Of a stretch of 64,000 nucleotides of DNA, positions 1 through 7,464 are shown one piece after another. Source of the stretch: Chitinophagaceae bacterium (GTDB taxonomy: Bacteria; Bacteroidota; Bacteroidia; Chitinophagales; Chitinophagaceae); contig JAGFIS010000008.1 in the NCBI GenBank assembly GCA_024103425.1, forward strand, positions 1-64,000. The letters are read 5' to 3'. The position numbers and the translations under genes were made by a program. Numbering within the stretch: the stretch's first letter is position 1; each line of letters begins with the position of its first letter. The notes under the pieces were generated by a model. The model saw only the letters and a list, made by a program, of their open reading frames with translations, did no database searches and was not told the origin of the DNA.

Positions 1-54
1 TGTATAGAATTTATCAAGCTTAAGAGAGTACAAAATATAGCAGGCTATCATAAT

Positions 55-83
55 AAAAAAGCCGCACTCTTTGTGGGTGCGGC
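55..83 (-). terminator. Intrinsic terminator of tRNA-Ile
   Basis: On the minus strand a GCCGCAC/GTGCGGC stem (61-67 with 77-83) is followed by a run of six T (55-60). It lies 10 bases downstream of the tRNA 3' end and is the expected Rho-independent terminator of that single-gene transcript. Confidence 0.85.
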
Positions 84-93
84 TAATTGTTTG

Positions 94-167
94 TGGGCCC
101 ACCAGGACTTGAACCTGGGACCACCTGATTATGAGTCAGGTGCTCTAACCAACTGAGCTATAGGCCC
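94..167 (-). tRNA. tRNA-Ile (CAU anticodon, lysidine type)
   Basis: A 74-nt cloverleaf can be folded on the minus strand: acceptor GGGCCTA with TGGGCCC, D arm with AGTTGGTTA, anticodon loop CTCATAA, and T arm CCAGG-TTCAAGT-CCTGG. The anticodon is CAT. The GACTCATAATC core is typical of the minor isoleucine tRNA whose C34 is converted to lysidine by TilS, rather than of elongator or initiator tRNA-Met. The identity is therefore inferred from that core. CCA is not encoded (CAA follows the discriminator A). A hairpin terminator follows directly. Confidence 0.85.
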
Positions 168-311
168 GTGGACTTTCATCCAAATATCTTCCAAGTTTTT
201 TACAGGACTGAGGCAGAAAAACCACCCAAAAAGACCTGAAAAACCCTCCTTTCAGGGCTTGCAAAAATAGATAAATTCAATTACGACTGATAATTAATTT
301 TCTTTGCACAC

Positions 312-938
312 ATGCAAGGTATTAAGAACATCATTTTCGATTTGGGTGGGGTGCTCTTCGATATAGACCACAGCAGGGCAGAAAGGGCTTTTGAAGAGCT
401 GGGACTTACAGAGTTTGAAAAATTGTACAGTCAGGCAGAGGCCGGAGAAATCTTTCAGCGATTGGAAAAAGGCACCATCATCCTTCCGGAATTTTATGAA
501 GCTATCCGCAATGTTTCAGGGCTGTCACTCTCCAACCGGCAAATAGATGATGCATGGAACAGCTTGTTGCTCGATTTCAGAGAGAGCAGCCTGGAATACC
601 TCAACCGCCTGCGAAGCCGTTATTCGCTGTTCCTGTTGAGCAACACCAACGAAATCCACGTAAATGCGATCCGGGCCATCTACAATAAAAAGCCACGCCC
701 CCAATCGTTTGAGTCTCTTTTTCAAAGATGTGTTTACAGTTTTCAGACCGGTACCAGAAAGCCTGATGTAGAATGCTTCGAATGGATACTCGAAAAAGAA
801 TCCCTGAATCCCGGTGAAACGCTTTTCATTGACGATTCATCTCAAAACATTATAGGATCTGAGAAAGCAGGAATGAAAGGAATTCTACTGAAAAAAGGGA
901 TGCTTATCGAAGATTTAGGGTTACTGGACAAAGATTAA
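312..938 (+). CDS. HAD-IA family phosphatase (YihX-like)
   Basis: A 208-aa haloacid-dehalogenase-superfamily hydrolase, probably a cytosolic sugar-phosphate or small phosphometabolite phosphatase. Motif I is FDLGGVL with nucleophile D10; as in YihX-type members the second Asp of DxD is replaced by Gly. Motif II is LLSNTN, motif III is the Lys in TRKPD, and motif IV is FIDDS. The helical cap lies between motifs I and II (roughly residues 18-90). The length fits HAD-IA variant 3. The substrate cannot be read from the sequence; YihX itself removes phosphate from glucose-1-phosphate. Its stop overlaps the stop of the convergent DUF4834 gene. Confidence 0.8.
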   Translation: MQGIKNIIFDLGGVLFDIDHSRAERAFEELGLTEFEKLYSQAEAGEIFQRLEKGTIILPEFYEAIRNVSGLSLSNRQIDDAWNSLLLDFRESSLEYLNRLRSRYSLFLLSNTNEIHVNAIRAIYNKKPRPQSFESLFQRCVYSFQTGTRKPDVECFEWILEKESLNPGETLFIDDSSQNIIGSEKAGMKGILLKKGMLIEDLGLLDKD

Positions 939-1180
939 TCCTTCACCTCTTCAAACTCAATATACTCTCCTATATCATCAGGAATACCCTGATCTTTTTT
1001 GGGGGCGTTGGCCTGACCGGTGTTGCCCGCATTCGCCTGCTGGTTCATTCTGTCCTGCATCTGCTTCATTTGCCCCTTTAACTGGCCGACAGATTTGAAA
1101 GTGGGGATAACAAAATTCACTACTACCTTGTAAACAAGATAAATCAATAAGACCCTGGCAAGTACACTGAAAATGTTCAT
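935..1180 (-). CDS. DUF4834-like small membrane protein
   Basis: An 81-aa protein with one N-terminal membrane segment (about residues 5-28), a short amphipathic Gln/Met-rich stretch (QLKGQMKQMQDRMNQQ), an Asn/Ala/Gly-rich linker and an acidic tail ending DIGEYIEFEEVKD. The layout and the acidic 'EYIEFEE' tail match the Bacteroidota family DUF4834, whose function is unknown; the assignment is by recollection. It is convergent with the HAD gene, and the two stop codons share the palindrome TTAA. It is divergent from the rimP operon, so its promoter must lie in 1181-1300. Confidence 0.65.
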   Translation of the reverse strand: MNIFSVLARVLLIYLVYKVVVNFVIPTFKSVGQLKGQMKQMQDRMNQQANAGNTGQANAPKKDQGIPDDIGEYIEFEEVKD

Positions 1181-1277
1181 GTCAACAAATTTATAGAAAT
1201 AGCGCGGCTATCACTCATTACCAACAAAAAACTCATAGAATAAATTGTTAATCTGCACTTAGAAAAATAAATAATTT

Positions 1278-1309
1278 TTTGATGTTAACCCGTTACTGTC
1301 GTATATTTG
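1278..1309 (+). promoter_or_regulatory. Promoter of rimP-nusA-infB operon
   Basis: TTTG at 1278-1281, a 20-bp spacer and TATATTTG at 1302-1309 match the Bacteroidota primary-sigma consensus (TTTG about -33, TAnnTTTG about -7). Transcription would start near 1315, giving a leader of about 70 nt before rimP. Confidence 0.8.
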
Positions 1310-1330
1310 CGGCGGAAAAAGAATTGTGAA

Positions 1331-1350
1331 AGGGAACGGAAGCGTTCCCT
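1331..1350 (+). promoter_or_regulatory. Leader hairpin of the rimP operon
   Basis: AGGGAACG and CGTTCCCT form a perfect 8-bp stem with a GAAG loop inside the rimP 5' leader, followed by a pyrimidine run (TCTTCTATTCT). A second small fold, GAGG-TATT-CCTC, lies just downstream and contains the only SD-like AAAGGAGGT. That SD is about 17 nt from the ATG, too far for direct use unless RNA folding brings it closer. A regulatory role is inferred. Confidence 0.5.
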
Positions 1351-1387
1351 TCTTCTATTCTAAAAGGAGGTATTCCTCAAAAATTTT

Positions 1388-1861
1388 ATGGATCAGGAGA
1401 AATCTGTATCTGAAATCAGCGGCTTTGTAAACCGGTTTATTGAAAAATGGCCGGAGGTATTCGTTCTAGAGACGACCATTAGTGCCACCAACAAAGTAAC
1501 CGTATTACTCGACGCCGACAACGGGATGAATATTGAAAGATGTGCTGAAGTGAACAGGGCTTTGTATAGATTTGTGGAAGAAAAGCAGCTCTTTGGCCAA
1601 AAGAACTTCTCAATGGAAGTTTCTTCCCCCGGAATCGACAGGCCTCTTACCGAAAAACGTCAGTACAAGAAAAACACAGGAAGAAATATCCAGGTCGTAT
1701 TAGAGGACGGTAGCCGCCTGACAGGCAAGCTTACAGAGGTGAAGGAAGAAGAAGTTATTGTAGAAAAAGAAGATAAAAAGAAGAAAAAGCAATCGGAAAA
1801 AGAATTAGTAACTATTCCGTTTAAAGATATCCGGCAGACAAAAGTGCTGGTAACATTTTAA
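1388..1861 (+). CDS. rimP: Ribosome maturation factor RimP
   Basis: A 157-aa RimP, which binds the 30S precursor and is needed for late small-subunit assembly. The N-terminal domain holds the family hallmark around MNIERCAEVNRALYRF and then the conserved EVSSPGIDRPL near residue 80. The C-terminal SH3-like domain begins at QYKKNTGRNIQVVLEDG. A Lys/Glu-rich insertion (EKEDKKKKKQSEKE) sits in the C-terminal domain. It is the first gene of the classic rimP-nusA-infB operon, with nusA 11 nt downstream. The ATG at 1388 gives a normal-length protein and no better start is visible. Confidence 0.93.
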   Translation: MDQEKSVSEISGFVNRFIEKWPEVFVLETTISATNKVTVLLDADNGMNIERCAEVNRALYRFVEEKQLFGQKNFSMEVSSPGIDRPLTEKRQYKKNTGRNIQVVLEDGSRLTGKLTEVKEEEVIVEKEDKKKKKQSEKELVTIPFKDIRQTKVLVTF

Positions 1862-1872
1862 AAATCAATACT

Positions 1873-3123
1873 ATGGCACGTATTAATTTGATCGAATCAT
1901 TTCAGGAGTTTAAAGAGGCTGAAAATATTGACAGGCCTACTCTGATGAAGGTTATGGAAGATGTGTTCAAAACACTCATCCGTAAAAAATATGGCTCCGA
2001 TGAAAATTTTGACGTTATCGTTAACGACCAGCAGGGTGACCTCGAAATTTTCAGAAGACGTACTATCGTCGAAGATGACGACCTGTATAATACCCTCACT
2101 GAAATCGAATACAAGGATGCTATCAAGATTGAACCTGACTATCAGGTAGGGGAAGAGTTGTACGAAGAAGTGGACATCCAGAAGGAATTCGGAAGGCGCG
2201 CAATCCTCGCAGGACGTCAGACACTGGCAGCCCGCATCAACGACCTGAAGAAGAACATCCTGATGAAAAAATACGAAGACCGCATCGGCGAAATCATCAC
2301 CGGTGAGGTGTATCAGGTATGGAAGAAAGAAATCCTGTTGCTCGATGAGGAAGGAAACGAAATGCTGCTTCCCAAATCAGAACAGATTCCTTCTGACTTC
2401 TTCAAGAAGGGCGAGACAATCCGTGCAGTAGTAAAGAAAGTAGAACTGAAAAATAACCAGGTAGCAATTATCCTGTCGAGAACAGATCCCGCCTTCCTCG
2501 CTAAGCTGTTAGAGATCGAAGTGCCTGAGATCTTTGACGGACTGATCGTCATCAGAAAGATTGTAAGAGATCCGGGAGAAAGGGCAAAGGTCGCTGTTGA
2601 AAGCTATGACGACAGAATCGATCCCGTTGGTGCATGTGTAGGAATGAAAGGAAGCCGTATCCACGGTATCGTGCGCGAACTGAGAAACGAAAATATCGAC
2701 GTCATCAACTGGACAAATAACATTCAACTGCTGATTCAACGTTCGCTCACTCCGGCTAAGATTTCCAGCATGGAGCTCGATGCCGAAAACAAGCACGTGA
2801 ATGTTTACCTGCGTCCCGATCAGGTATCACTCGCTATCGGGCGCCGCGGGGTGAACATCAAACTGGCCAGTGAGCTGACCGGTTACGAAATTGATGTATT
2901 CAGAGATGATGAGGATACTATTGAAGAAATAGATATCGATCTCGATGAATTTGCAGATGAAATTGAAGACTGGGTGATCGATTCTCTTAAGAAGATCGGT
3001 TGCGATACTGCCAAGAGCGTTCTGGCACTGACTAACGAAGAACTGGCAAGAAGAGCTGATCTGGAGATGGAGACAGTTGTTGAAGTAAAGAGAATTCTTG
3101 AGGAAGAATTTTCAAAAGAATAA
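1873..3123 (+). CDS. nusA: Transcription elongation/termination factor NusA
   Basis: A 416-aa NusA, the RNA-polymerase-bound factor controlling pausing, termination and antitermination. Domains in order: N-terminal RNAP-binding domain (about 1-130), S1 domain (about 135-200, starting GEIITGEVYQVWKKE), KH1 and KH2 (about 230-345, with VGMKGSRIHGIVREL and LAIGRRGVNIKLA), and one C-terminal helix-hairpin-helix-like segment with the conserved ALTNEELARRADLE. The stretch around residues 350-375 is strongly acidic. It lacks the doubled C-terminal acidic repeats of the E. coli protein, which is usual in Bacteroidota. It lies between rimP and infB. Confidence 0.95.
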   Translation: MARINLIESFQEFKEAENIDRPTLMKVMEDVFKTLIRKKYGSDENFDVIVNDQQGDLEIFRRRTIVEDDDLYNTLTEIEYKDAIKIEPDYQVGEELYEEVDIQKEFGRRAILAGRQTLAARINDLKKNILMKKYEDRIGEIITGEVYQVWKKEILLLDEEGNEMLLPKSEQIPSDFFKKGETIRAVVKKVELKNNQVAIILSRTDPAFLAKLLEIEVPEIFDGLIVIRKIVRDPGERAKVAVESYDDRIDPVGACVGMKGSRIHGIVRELRNENIDVINWTNNIQLLIQRSLTPAKISSMELDAENKHVNVYLRPDQVSLAIGRRGVNIKLASELTGYEIDVFRDDEDTIEEIDIDLDEFADEIEDWVIDSLKKIGCDTAKSVLALTNEELARRADLEMETVVEVKRILEEEFSKE

Positions 3124-3127
3124 TCAC

Positions 3128-3160
3128 AATCCGGTTATACAGTGTGTAACCGGATTTTAT
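3128..3160 (+). terminator. Terminator-like hairpin between nusA and infB
   Basis: AATCCGGTTA (3128-3137) pairs perfectly with TAACCGGATT (3147-3156), and inner pairs can extend the stem to about 13 bp with a 3-nt loop. It is followed by TTTTAT. It begins 5 nt after the nusA stop. The T tract is short, so it may be a partial terminator/attenuator or an RNA-processing site that lowers infB expression rather than a full stop. Confidence 0.6.
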
Positions 3161-3186
3161 AAATAGTAATTTTAAATAAGACAAAG

Positions 3187-3210
3187 TCTTCCATAATACG
3201 ATTTGGAAGA
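3187..3210 (+). promoter_or_regulatory. Hairpin in the infB 5' leader
   Basis: TCTTCCA (3187-3193) and TGGAAGA (3204-3210) form a 7-bp stem with a 10-nt AT-rich loop. GGAGACG follows, just ahead of the infB ATG at 3226. The hairpin borders the only purine-rich stretch before infB and could influence ribosome access; this is inference from the fold. Confidence 0.4.
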
Positions 3211-3225
3211 GGAGACGAAATTTAG

Positions 3226-5916
3226 ATGGCAGAAGTAAAGACACCAAGGGTAATGGCAGCCGCTAAGGAGTTTAACATTGGTAAGGATACCTTGTTAGAC
3301 TTCCTGACGGATAAAGGTTTCGATACCGCCAGCCTCAACCCCTCATCGAAGATTACCGAGGAAATGTATCAGGCACTTCAGAAAGAGTTTCAACCCGATA
3401 AACTCGCAAAGAAGAAAGCCGAAGAAGTTGACCTGCCTAAATCAACACCCGCAGAAACAAGAAAGAGAAGAGATGAAGAAGACATCTCTATTGTGAAGAA
3501 AGAACCCGAGAAACCCAAAGAAGAACCTGCACCACAGGAAGTAACTGTCGAAAAAGAAACAGAGCCTGTTGCTCCTGCTGCAGAGACTAGCGAAAAACCA
3601 GTTGAAGAAGATCCTAACCATGTACCTGTAGTGGCTCCTGAGATAGACGGAGTTAAAGTGGTGGGAAAAATAGATATTGAAACCATCGACTCCTCTGTAA
3701 GACCCAAAAAGGAATCGAAGGCGAAGGCTAAAGGAAAAGGTAAGAAAGAAGAAGAAGAGGAAACTAAAGTTACCCCTGAAGAAGAAGAAACCAAAGAGCC
3801 TGAAACATTGCGACTCCAGGCTGAGCGTCTGACCGGGCTGACAGTTAAAGGCCATATCGATCTGAAAGAAACAACAGAGGTTAAAAAACCTGCAGGAGAG
3901 AAGAAGAAGAGAGCGCGCATCAAGGTGGCGCGCAAGGTAACCGGAGCAGGAATGGACCAGGGTAAAGCACAGCCTCATCGCGGAAGAAGACAGGAAAAGC
4001 ACGAAGAGAAAGAGATTGACGAAAAAGAAATTCAGGAAAAAATCAGAGAAACCCAGGCTAAGCTTGCAGGAGCAAGCGGCCGCGGTAAGAGCCAGCGTGC
4101 AAAACACAGAAAGAGAAAACAGGCAGAAGCCGAAGAGCTGCATGAAAGAGAAGAAAATACCGAGAAGAAATTACAGGTTACTGAATTCGTTTCAGTAAGC
4201 GAGTTTGCTTCTCTTATGGATGTATCCTTTGCCGATGTCATCAGCAAGTGTATGGGACTGGGTATCATGGTGTCTATCAACCAGCGATTGGAAGCTGATG
4301 TGATTGAGCTGGTAGCCGGAGAATTCGGATACGAAGTTGAATTTATCAGTATTGACGACTCACACGAAATCAGTGAAGAGGATGAAGAAGATGATCCCGA
4401 AGATCTGGTACCAAGACCTCCGATCGTTACAATCATGGGGCACGTTGACCACGGTAAAACTTCATTACTCGACTACATCCGTCACACCAACATTATCGCC
4501 GGCGAGGCAGGGGGTATTACCCAGCATATCGGTGCATACGAAGTAAAACTTAAAGACGACCGTTCTATCACCTTCCTCGATACTCCGGGTCACGAAGCAT
4601 TTACGGCCATGCGTGCGCGCGGTGCGAAGGTTACAGATATAGCAGTAATCGTAATTTCTGCCGACGATGCGGTGATGCCTCAAACAAAAGAGGCTATCTC
4701 TCACGCGCAGGCAGCAAATGTTCCGATGATATTTGCCCTGAACAAGATTGATAAGGAAGGGGCAAACCCCGAAAAGATTAAGGAGCAACTGGCTGCTATG
4801 AACATCCTCGTAGAAGATTGGGGCGGTAAATATCAAAGCCAGGAAATCAGTGCGAAGAAAGGGCTGAATATAGACCTGCTGTTAGACAAGGTGTTGCTTG
4901 AAGCCGACTTGCTCGAACTGAAAGCAAACCCTAAACGTTCTGCGTCAGGAACCATCATCGAAGCATCTCTGGATAAGGGCCGCGGTTTCGTGGCAACCAT
5001 GCTTGTACAAAATGGTACTCTCAGACAAGGTGATATCATCGTATCCGGGCAACATTACGGACGTGTGAAGGCCATGTTCAACGAAAGAAATAACCGTGTG
5101 GACGAAGCGCCGCCATCAACTCCTGTGCTCGTATTGGGATTGAATGGTGCTCCACAGGCGGGTGAAGTGTTCAAAGTTTATGCTGATGAAAGCGAGGCTA
5201 AAGAAGTGGCGAACAGAAGGTCTCAAATTATCCGCGAACAGGGTATCAGAGCCAAGAAACATATTACGCTCGATGAAATCGGACGCCGTCTTGCTCTTGG
5301 AAACTTTAAAGAACTCAATCTGTTACTCCGCGCTGATACCGACGGTTCTGTTGAGGCCCTCAGTGACAGCTTACAGAAATTGAGCACTGAAGAAATTGCT
5401 GTAAACATCGTTCATAAGGGAATCGGTCAGATTACAGAAACAGACGTTATGCTGGCGACAGCTTCCGATGCAATCATCATCGGCTTTAACGTGAGACCGG
5501 CTCTCCAGGCAACCCGCCTGGCAGAGGCAGAAGGTGTGGAGATCAAGACTTATACTATCATCTACGATGCAATCGACGAGGTGACCAGTGCGATGGAAGG
5601 TATGCTTGAGCCGAAAATTCAGGAGAAAGTACTGGGCGTCGTCGAAGTGAAAGAGACTTACAAATTTGATAAAGTATCAGTAGCAGGATGTCTGGTGGTA
5701 GAAGGTAAGATTGCCCGCAATAACCGCATCCGGCTGGTAAGAGATGGTATCATTATCCATACCGGTGAACTGGGAAGCCTCAAGAGGTTTAAGGACGATG
5801 TTAAAGAAGTAGCCAATAATACAGAGTGCGGCCTCACCATCAAGAATTACAGCGATATCAAAGTAGGTGATGTTATTGAGGCGTTTGAAGAAGTCGAAGT
5901 AAAACGTACACTCTAA
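3226..5916 (+). CDS. infB: Translation initiation factor IF-2
   Basis: An 896-aa GTPase that brings initiator fMet-tRNA to the 30S subunit and promotes subunit joining. A winged-helix-like IF2_N motif opens the protein (about 4-50). A long, low-complexity Lys/Glu/Pro linker spans about residues 60-310, including arginine-rich KKKRARIK. A second IF2_N segment ([19 protein letters not shown]) comes before the G domain: G1 GHVDHGKT at 405-412, G3 DTPGH at about 452-456, G4 NKID at 506-509 and G5 SAKKG. The beta-barrel, IF2 domain III and C-terminal fMet-tRNA-binding domain follow. It is separated from nusA by 102 bp containing two hairpins, so it may be partly uncoupled from the operon. Confidence 0.97.
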   Translation: MAEVKTPRVMAAAKEFNIGKDTLLDFLTDKGFDTASLNPSSKITEEMYQALQKEFQPDKLAKKKAEEVDLPKSTPAETRKRRDEEDISIVKKEPEKPKEEPAPQEVTVEKETEPVAPAAETSEKPVEEDPNHVPVVAPEIDGVKVVGKIDIETIDSSVRPKKESKAKAKGKGKKEEEEETKVTPEEEETKEPETLRLQAERLTGLTVKGHIDLKETTEVKKPAGEKKKRARIKVARKVTGAGMDQGKAQPHRGRRQEKHEEKEIDEKEIQEKIRETQAKLAGASGRGKSQRAKHRKRKQAEAEELHEREENTEKKLQVTEFVSVSEFASLMDVSFADVISKCMGLGIMVSINQRLEADVIELVAGEFGYEVEFISIDDSHEISEEDEEDDPEDLVPRPPIVTIMGHVDHGKTSLLDYIRHTNIIAGEAGGITQHIGAYEVKLKDDRSITFLDTPGHEAFTAMRARGAKVTDIAVIVISADDAVMPQTKEAISHAQAANVPMIFALNKIDKEGANPEKIKEQLAAMNILVEDWGGKYQSQEISAKKGLNIDLLLDKVLLEADLLELKANPKRSASGTIIEASLDKGRGFVATMLVQNGTLRQGDIIVSGQHYGRVKAMFNERNNRVDEAPPSTPVLVLGLNGAPQAGEVFKVYADESEAKEVANRRSQIIREQGIRAKKHITLDEIGRRLALGNFKELNLLLRADTDGSVEALSDSLQKLSTEEIAVNIVHKGIGQITETDVMLATASDAIIIGFNVRPALQATRLAEAEGVEIKTYTIIYDAIDEVTSAMEGMLEPKIQEKVLGVVEVKETYKFDKVSVAGCLVVEGKIARNNRIRLVRDGIIIHTGELGSLKRFKDDVKEVANNTECGLTIKNYSDIKVGDVIEAFEEVEVKRTL

Positions 5917-5960
5917 CCTGTTTTTAACTTAAAAATAATTTTCCGCCTTTAAGGCAGACG

Positions 5961-5968
5961 TATTTTTG
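5961..5968 (+). promoter_or_regulatory. Candidate -7 element for surA-like gene
   Basis: TATTTTTG fits TAnnTTTG and lies 27 bp before the ATG at 5995. No clear TTTG is found 20 bp upstream, so the call rests on the -7 element only. Confidence 0.4.
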
Positions 5969-5994
5969 AGAAAAGCAAATCAAGAGATTTCAGA

Positions 5995-7371
5995 ATGAAA
6001 AAAGTAATTGTCTTCGCGTTTTTGCTGGTAGCTACGTTTACAGCAAATGCACAGCTGAAACATGTGGTGGCTGATAAAATCATCGCTACTGTTGGTGATA
6101 AAATTATTCTGAAAAGCGATATCGATAACAAGATCTTCGATATCAAGAGGAACAACAGCGCTGAAGAACTGCCCGATAACCTAGATTGTTTGCTACTGGA
6201 ACAAGCCATTGCCTTGAAGGCCCTGGTATCTCAGGCAGAAAAAGACTCCATCCCCGCGAGTGATGATGCCGTAGAGGCTGATCTCGATAAACAGGTTCAG
6301 TACTTCATCAATGTTTACGGAAGCAAAGAGATGATGGAAAGGGTTGTCGGAAAGACTGTATTCCAGATTAAAGAAGAATTCAGACCGGCATTTAAAGAGA
6401 AGCGCTTAGCAGAAGGAGAGCGGGAGAAGATTTGGGGAAACATCCGCATCACTCCCGAAGAAGTACAGGCATATTATAATAAGATTCCAAAAGACAGTCT
6501 ACATTTCTATGAATCTGAAATTGAAGTCGGACAAATCGTAATCTTCCCTAAGCCCAGCCGTGACGTAGAGGCTTACATGATGGATCAACTTAAAGAATAT
6601 AAAGAGCAGGCTGAAAATGGCACCAAATCGTTTGAATCGCTGGCCAAACTCTACAGCGATGATCCCGGTACTAAAGAAAACGGCGGATTGATTGAAATCA
6701 ACAGAAACGAAAAGACCATCGATCCTACTTTCCTGGCAAAAGCCTTCGCTTTGAAGAACGGTCAAATCTCAGGGGTATTCAAATCTAAGTTTGGTTACCA
6801 CATCATTAAAATGGAAAGCAAGAGAGGTGACGACGCAACTGTCAGACACATCTTGAAGATACCACAGGTCAGCTCATACGAAATCAACCAGGCTAAGGAG
6901 CTACTGGACTCTGTCAGGACGCTACTTGTTGAAGGAAAAATGACATTTGGCGAAGCCGTTGATAAATACAGTGAAGACGAAAACAACAAATTCACAGGAG
7001 GATTGATCGCTAACAACGAATTTTCTACCAGTCTTACATACGATGATCTCGATAAAGATATCCTCTTCATGATGGATACTCTTAAGGTCGGACAGTTCTC
7101 GGCACCTGTAGAGTTTGCCGACTACAGAGGAAAACGCGGCGTGAGGATAATATATCTGATTTCTAAAACCGAGCCACACCGTGAAAACCTGAAAGATGAC
7201 TACGACAAAGTAGCGGCAAGAGCCTTGGAAGAAAAGAAGAACGAAGCACTCGAAAAATGGTTCACAGAAAGAGTTACCGACTTCTACATCAAAATTGATC
7301 CCGATTATCTGAAGTGTTCCGAACTGAAAAAATGGACAGGTAGTGCGGTAACCGGAGCTTCAAAAAAGTAA
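5995..7371 (+). CDS. SurA-like periplasmic peptidyl-prolyl isomerase
   Basis: A 458-aa secreted chaperone/foldase. A signal peptide is clear (MKKVIVFAFLLVATFTANAQ). The SurA N-terminal helical domain follows (about 25-165, starting VADKIIATVGDKIILKSDI), then two parvulin (PpiC) domains: the first around FESLAKLYSDDPGTKENGG...FKSKFGYHIIKME (about 170-275), the second around VRHILKIP...FGEAVDKYSEDENNKFTGG (about 280-390). The domain order is that of SurA, which guides outer-membrane beta-barrel proteins to the BAM machinery. It stands between infB and the PurF-like gene and is probably transcribed alone. Confidence 0.88.
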   Translation: MKKVIVFAFLLVATFTANAQLKHVVADKIIATVGDKIILKSDIDNKIFDIKRNNSAEELPDNLDCLLLEQAIALKALVSQAEKDSIPASDDAVEADLDKQVQYFINVYGSKEMMERVVGKTVFQIKEEFRPAFKEKRLAEGEREKIWGNIRITPEEVQAYYNKIPKDSLHFYESEIEVGQIVIFPKPSRDVEAYMMDQLKEYKEQAENGTKSFESLAKLYSDDPGTKENGGLIEINRNEKTIDPTFLAKAFALKNGQISGVFKSKFGYHIIKMESKRGDDATVRHILKIPQVSSYEINQAKELLDSVRTLLVEGKMTFGEAVDKYSEDENNKFTGGLIANNEFSTSLTYDDLDKDILFMMDTLKVGQFSAPVEFADYRGKRGVRIIYLISKTEPHRENLKDDYDKVAARALEEKKNEALEKWFTERVTDFYIKIDPDYLKCSELKKWTGSAVTGASKK

Positions 7372-7401
7372 CAACTCCCCTTAGACACTAATGATAATAT
7401 C

Positions 7402-7448
7402 CGAGAGAAAAGACATGCATAATTTCTCTCGCAATTGCACTACTTTTG
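7402..7448 (+). promoter_or_regulatory. Promoter with overlapping palindrome before PurF-like gene
   Basis: TACTTTTG (7441-7448) fits the TAnnTTTG -7 element. Just upstream, CGAGAGAAA (7402-7410) and TTTCTCTCG (7423-7431) form a perfect 9-bp inverted repeat with a 12-nt spacer, covering where the -33 region should be. There is no T tract, so this is more likely an operator than a terminator. Transcription would begin near 7455, which rules out translation from the in-frame ATG at 7435. Confidence 0.5.
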
Positions 7449-7464
7449 CGGTTCTACAACAACT

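Noticed and set aside
3390..4143. Two overlapping minus-strand open frames of 181 and 233 aa
   Set aside because: Both are Ser- or Phe/Leu-rich mirror images of the Lys/Glu-rich linker of IF-2.
7435..7464. Upstream ATG for the PurF-like gene
   Set aside because: It lies before the inferred transcription start and would add ten residues ahead of the short propeptide.
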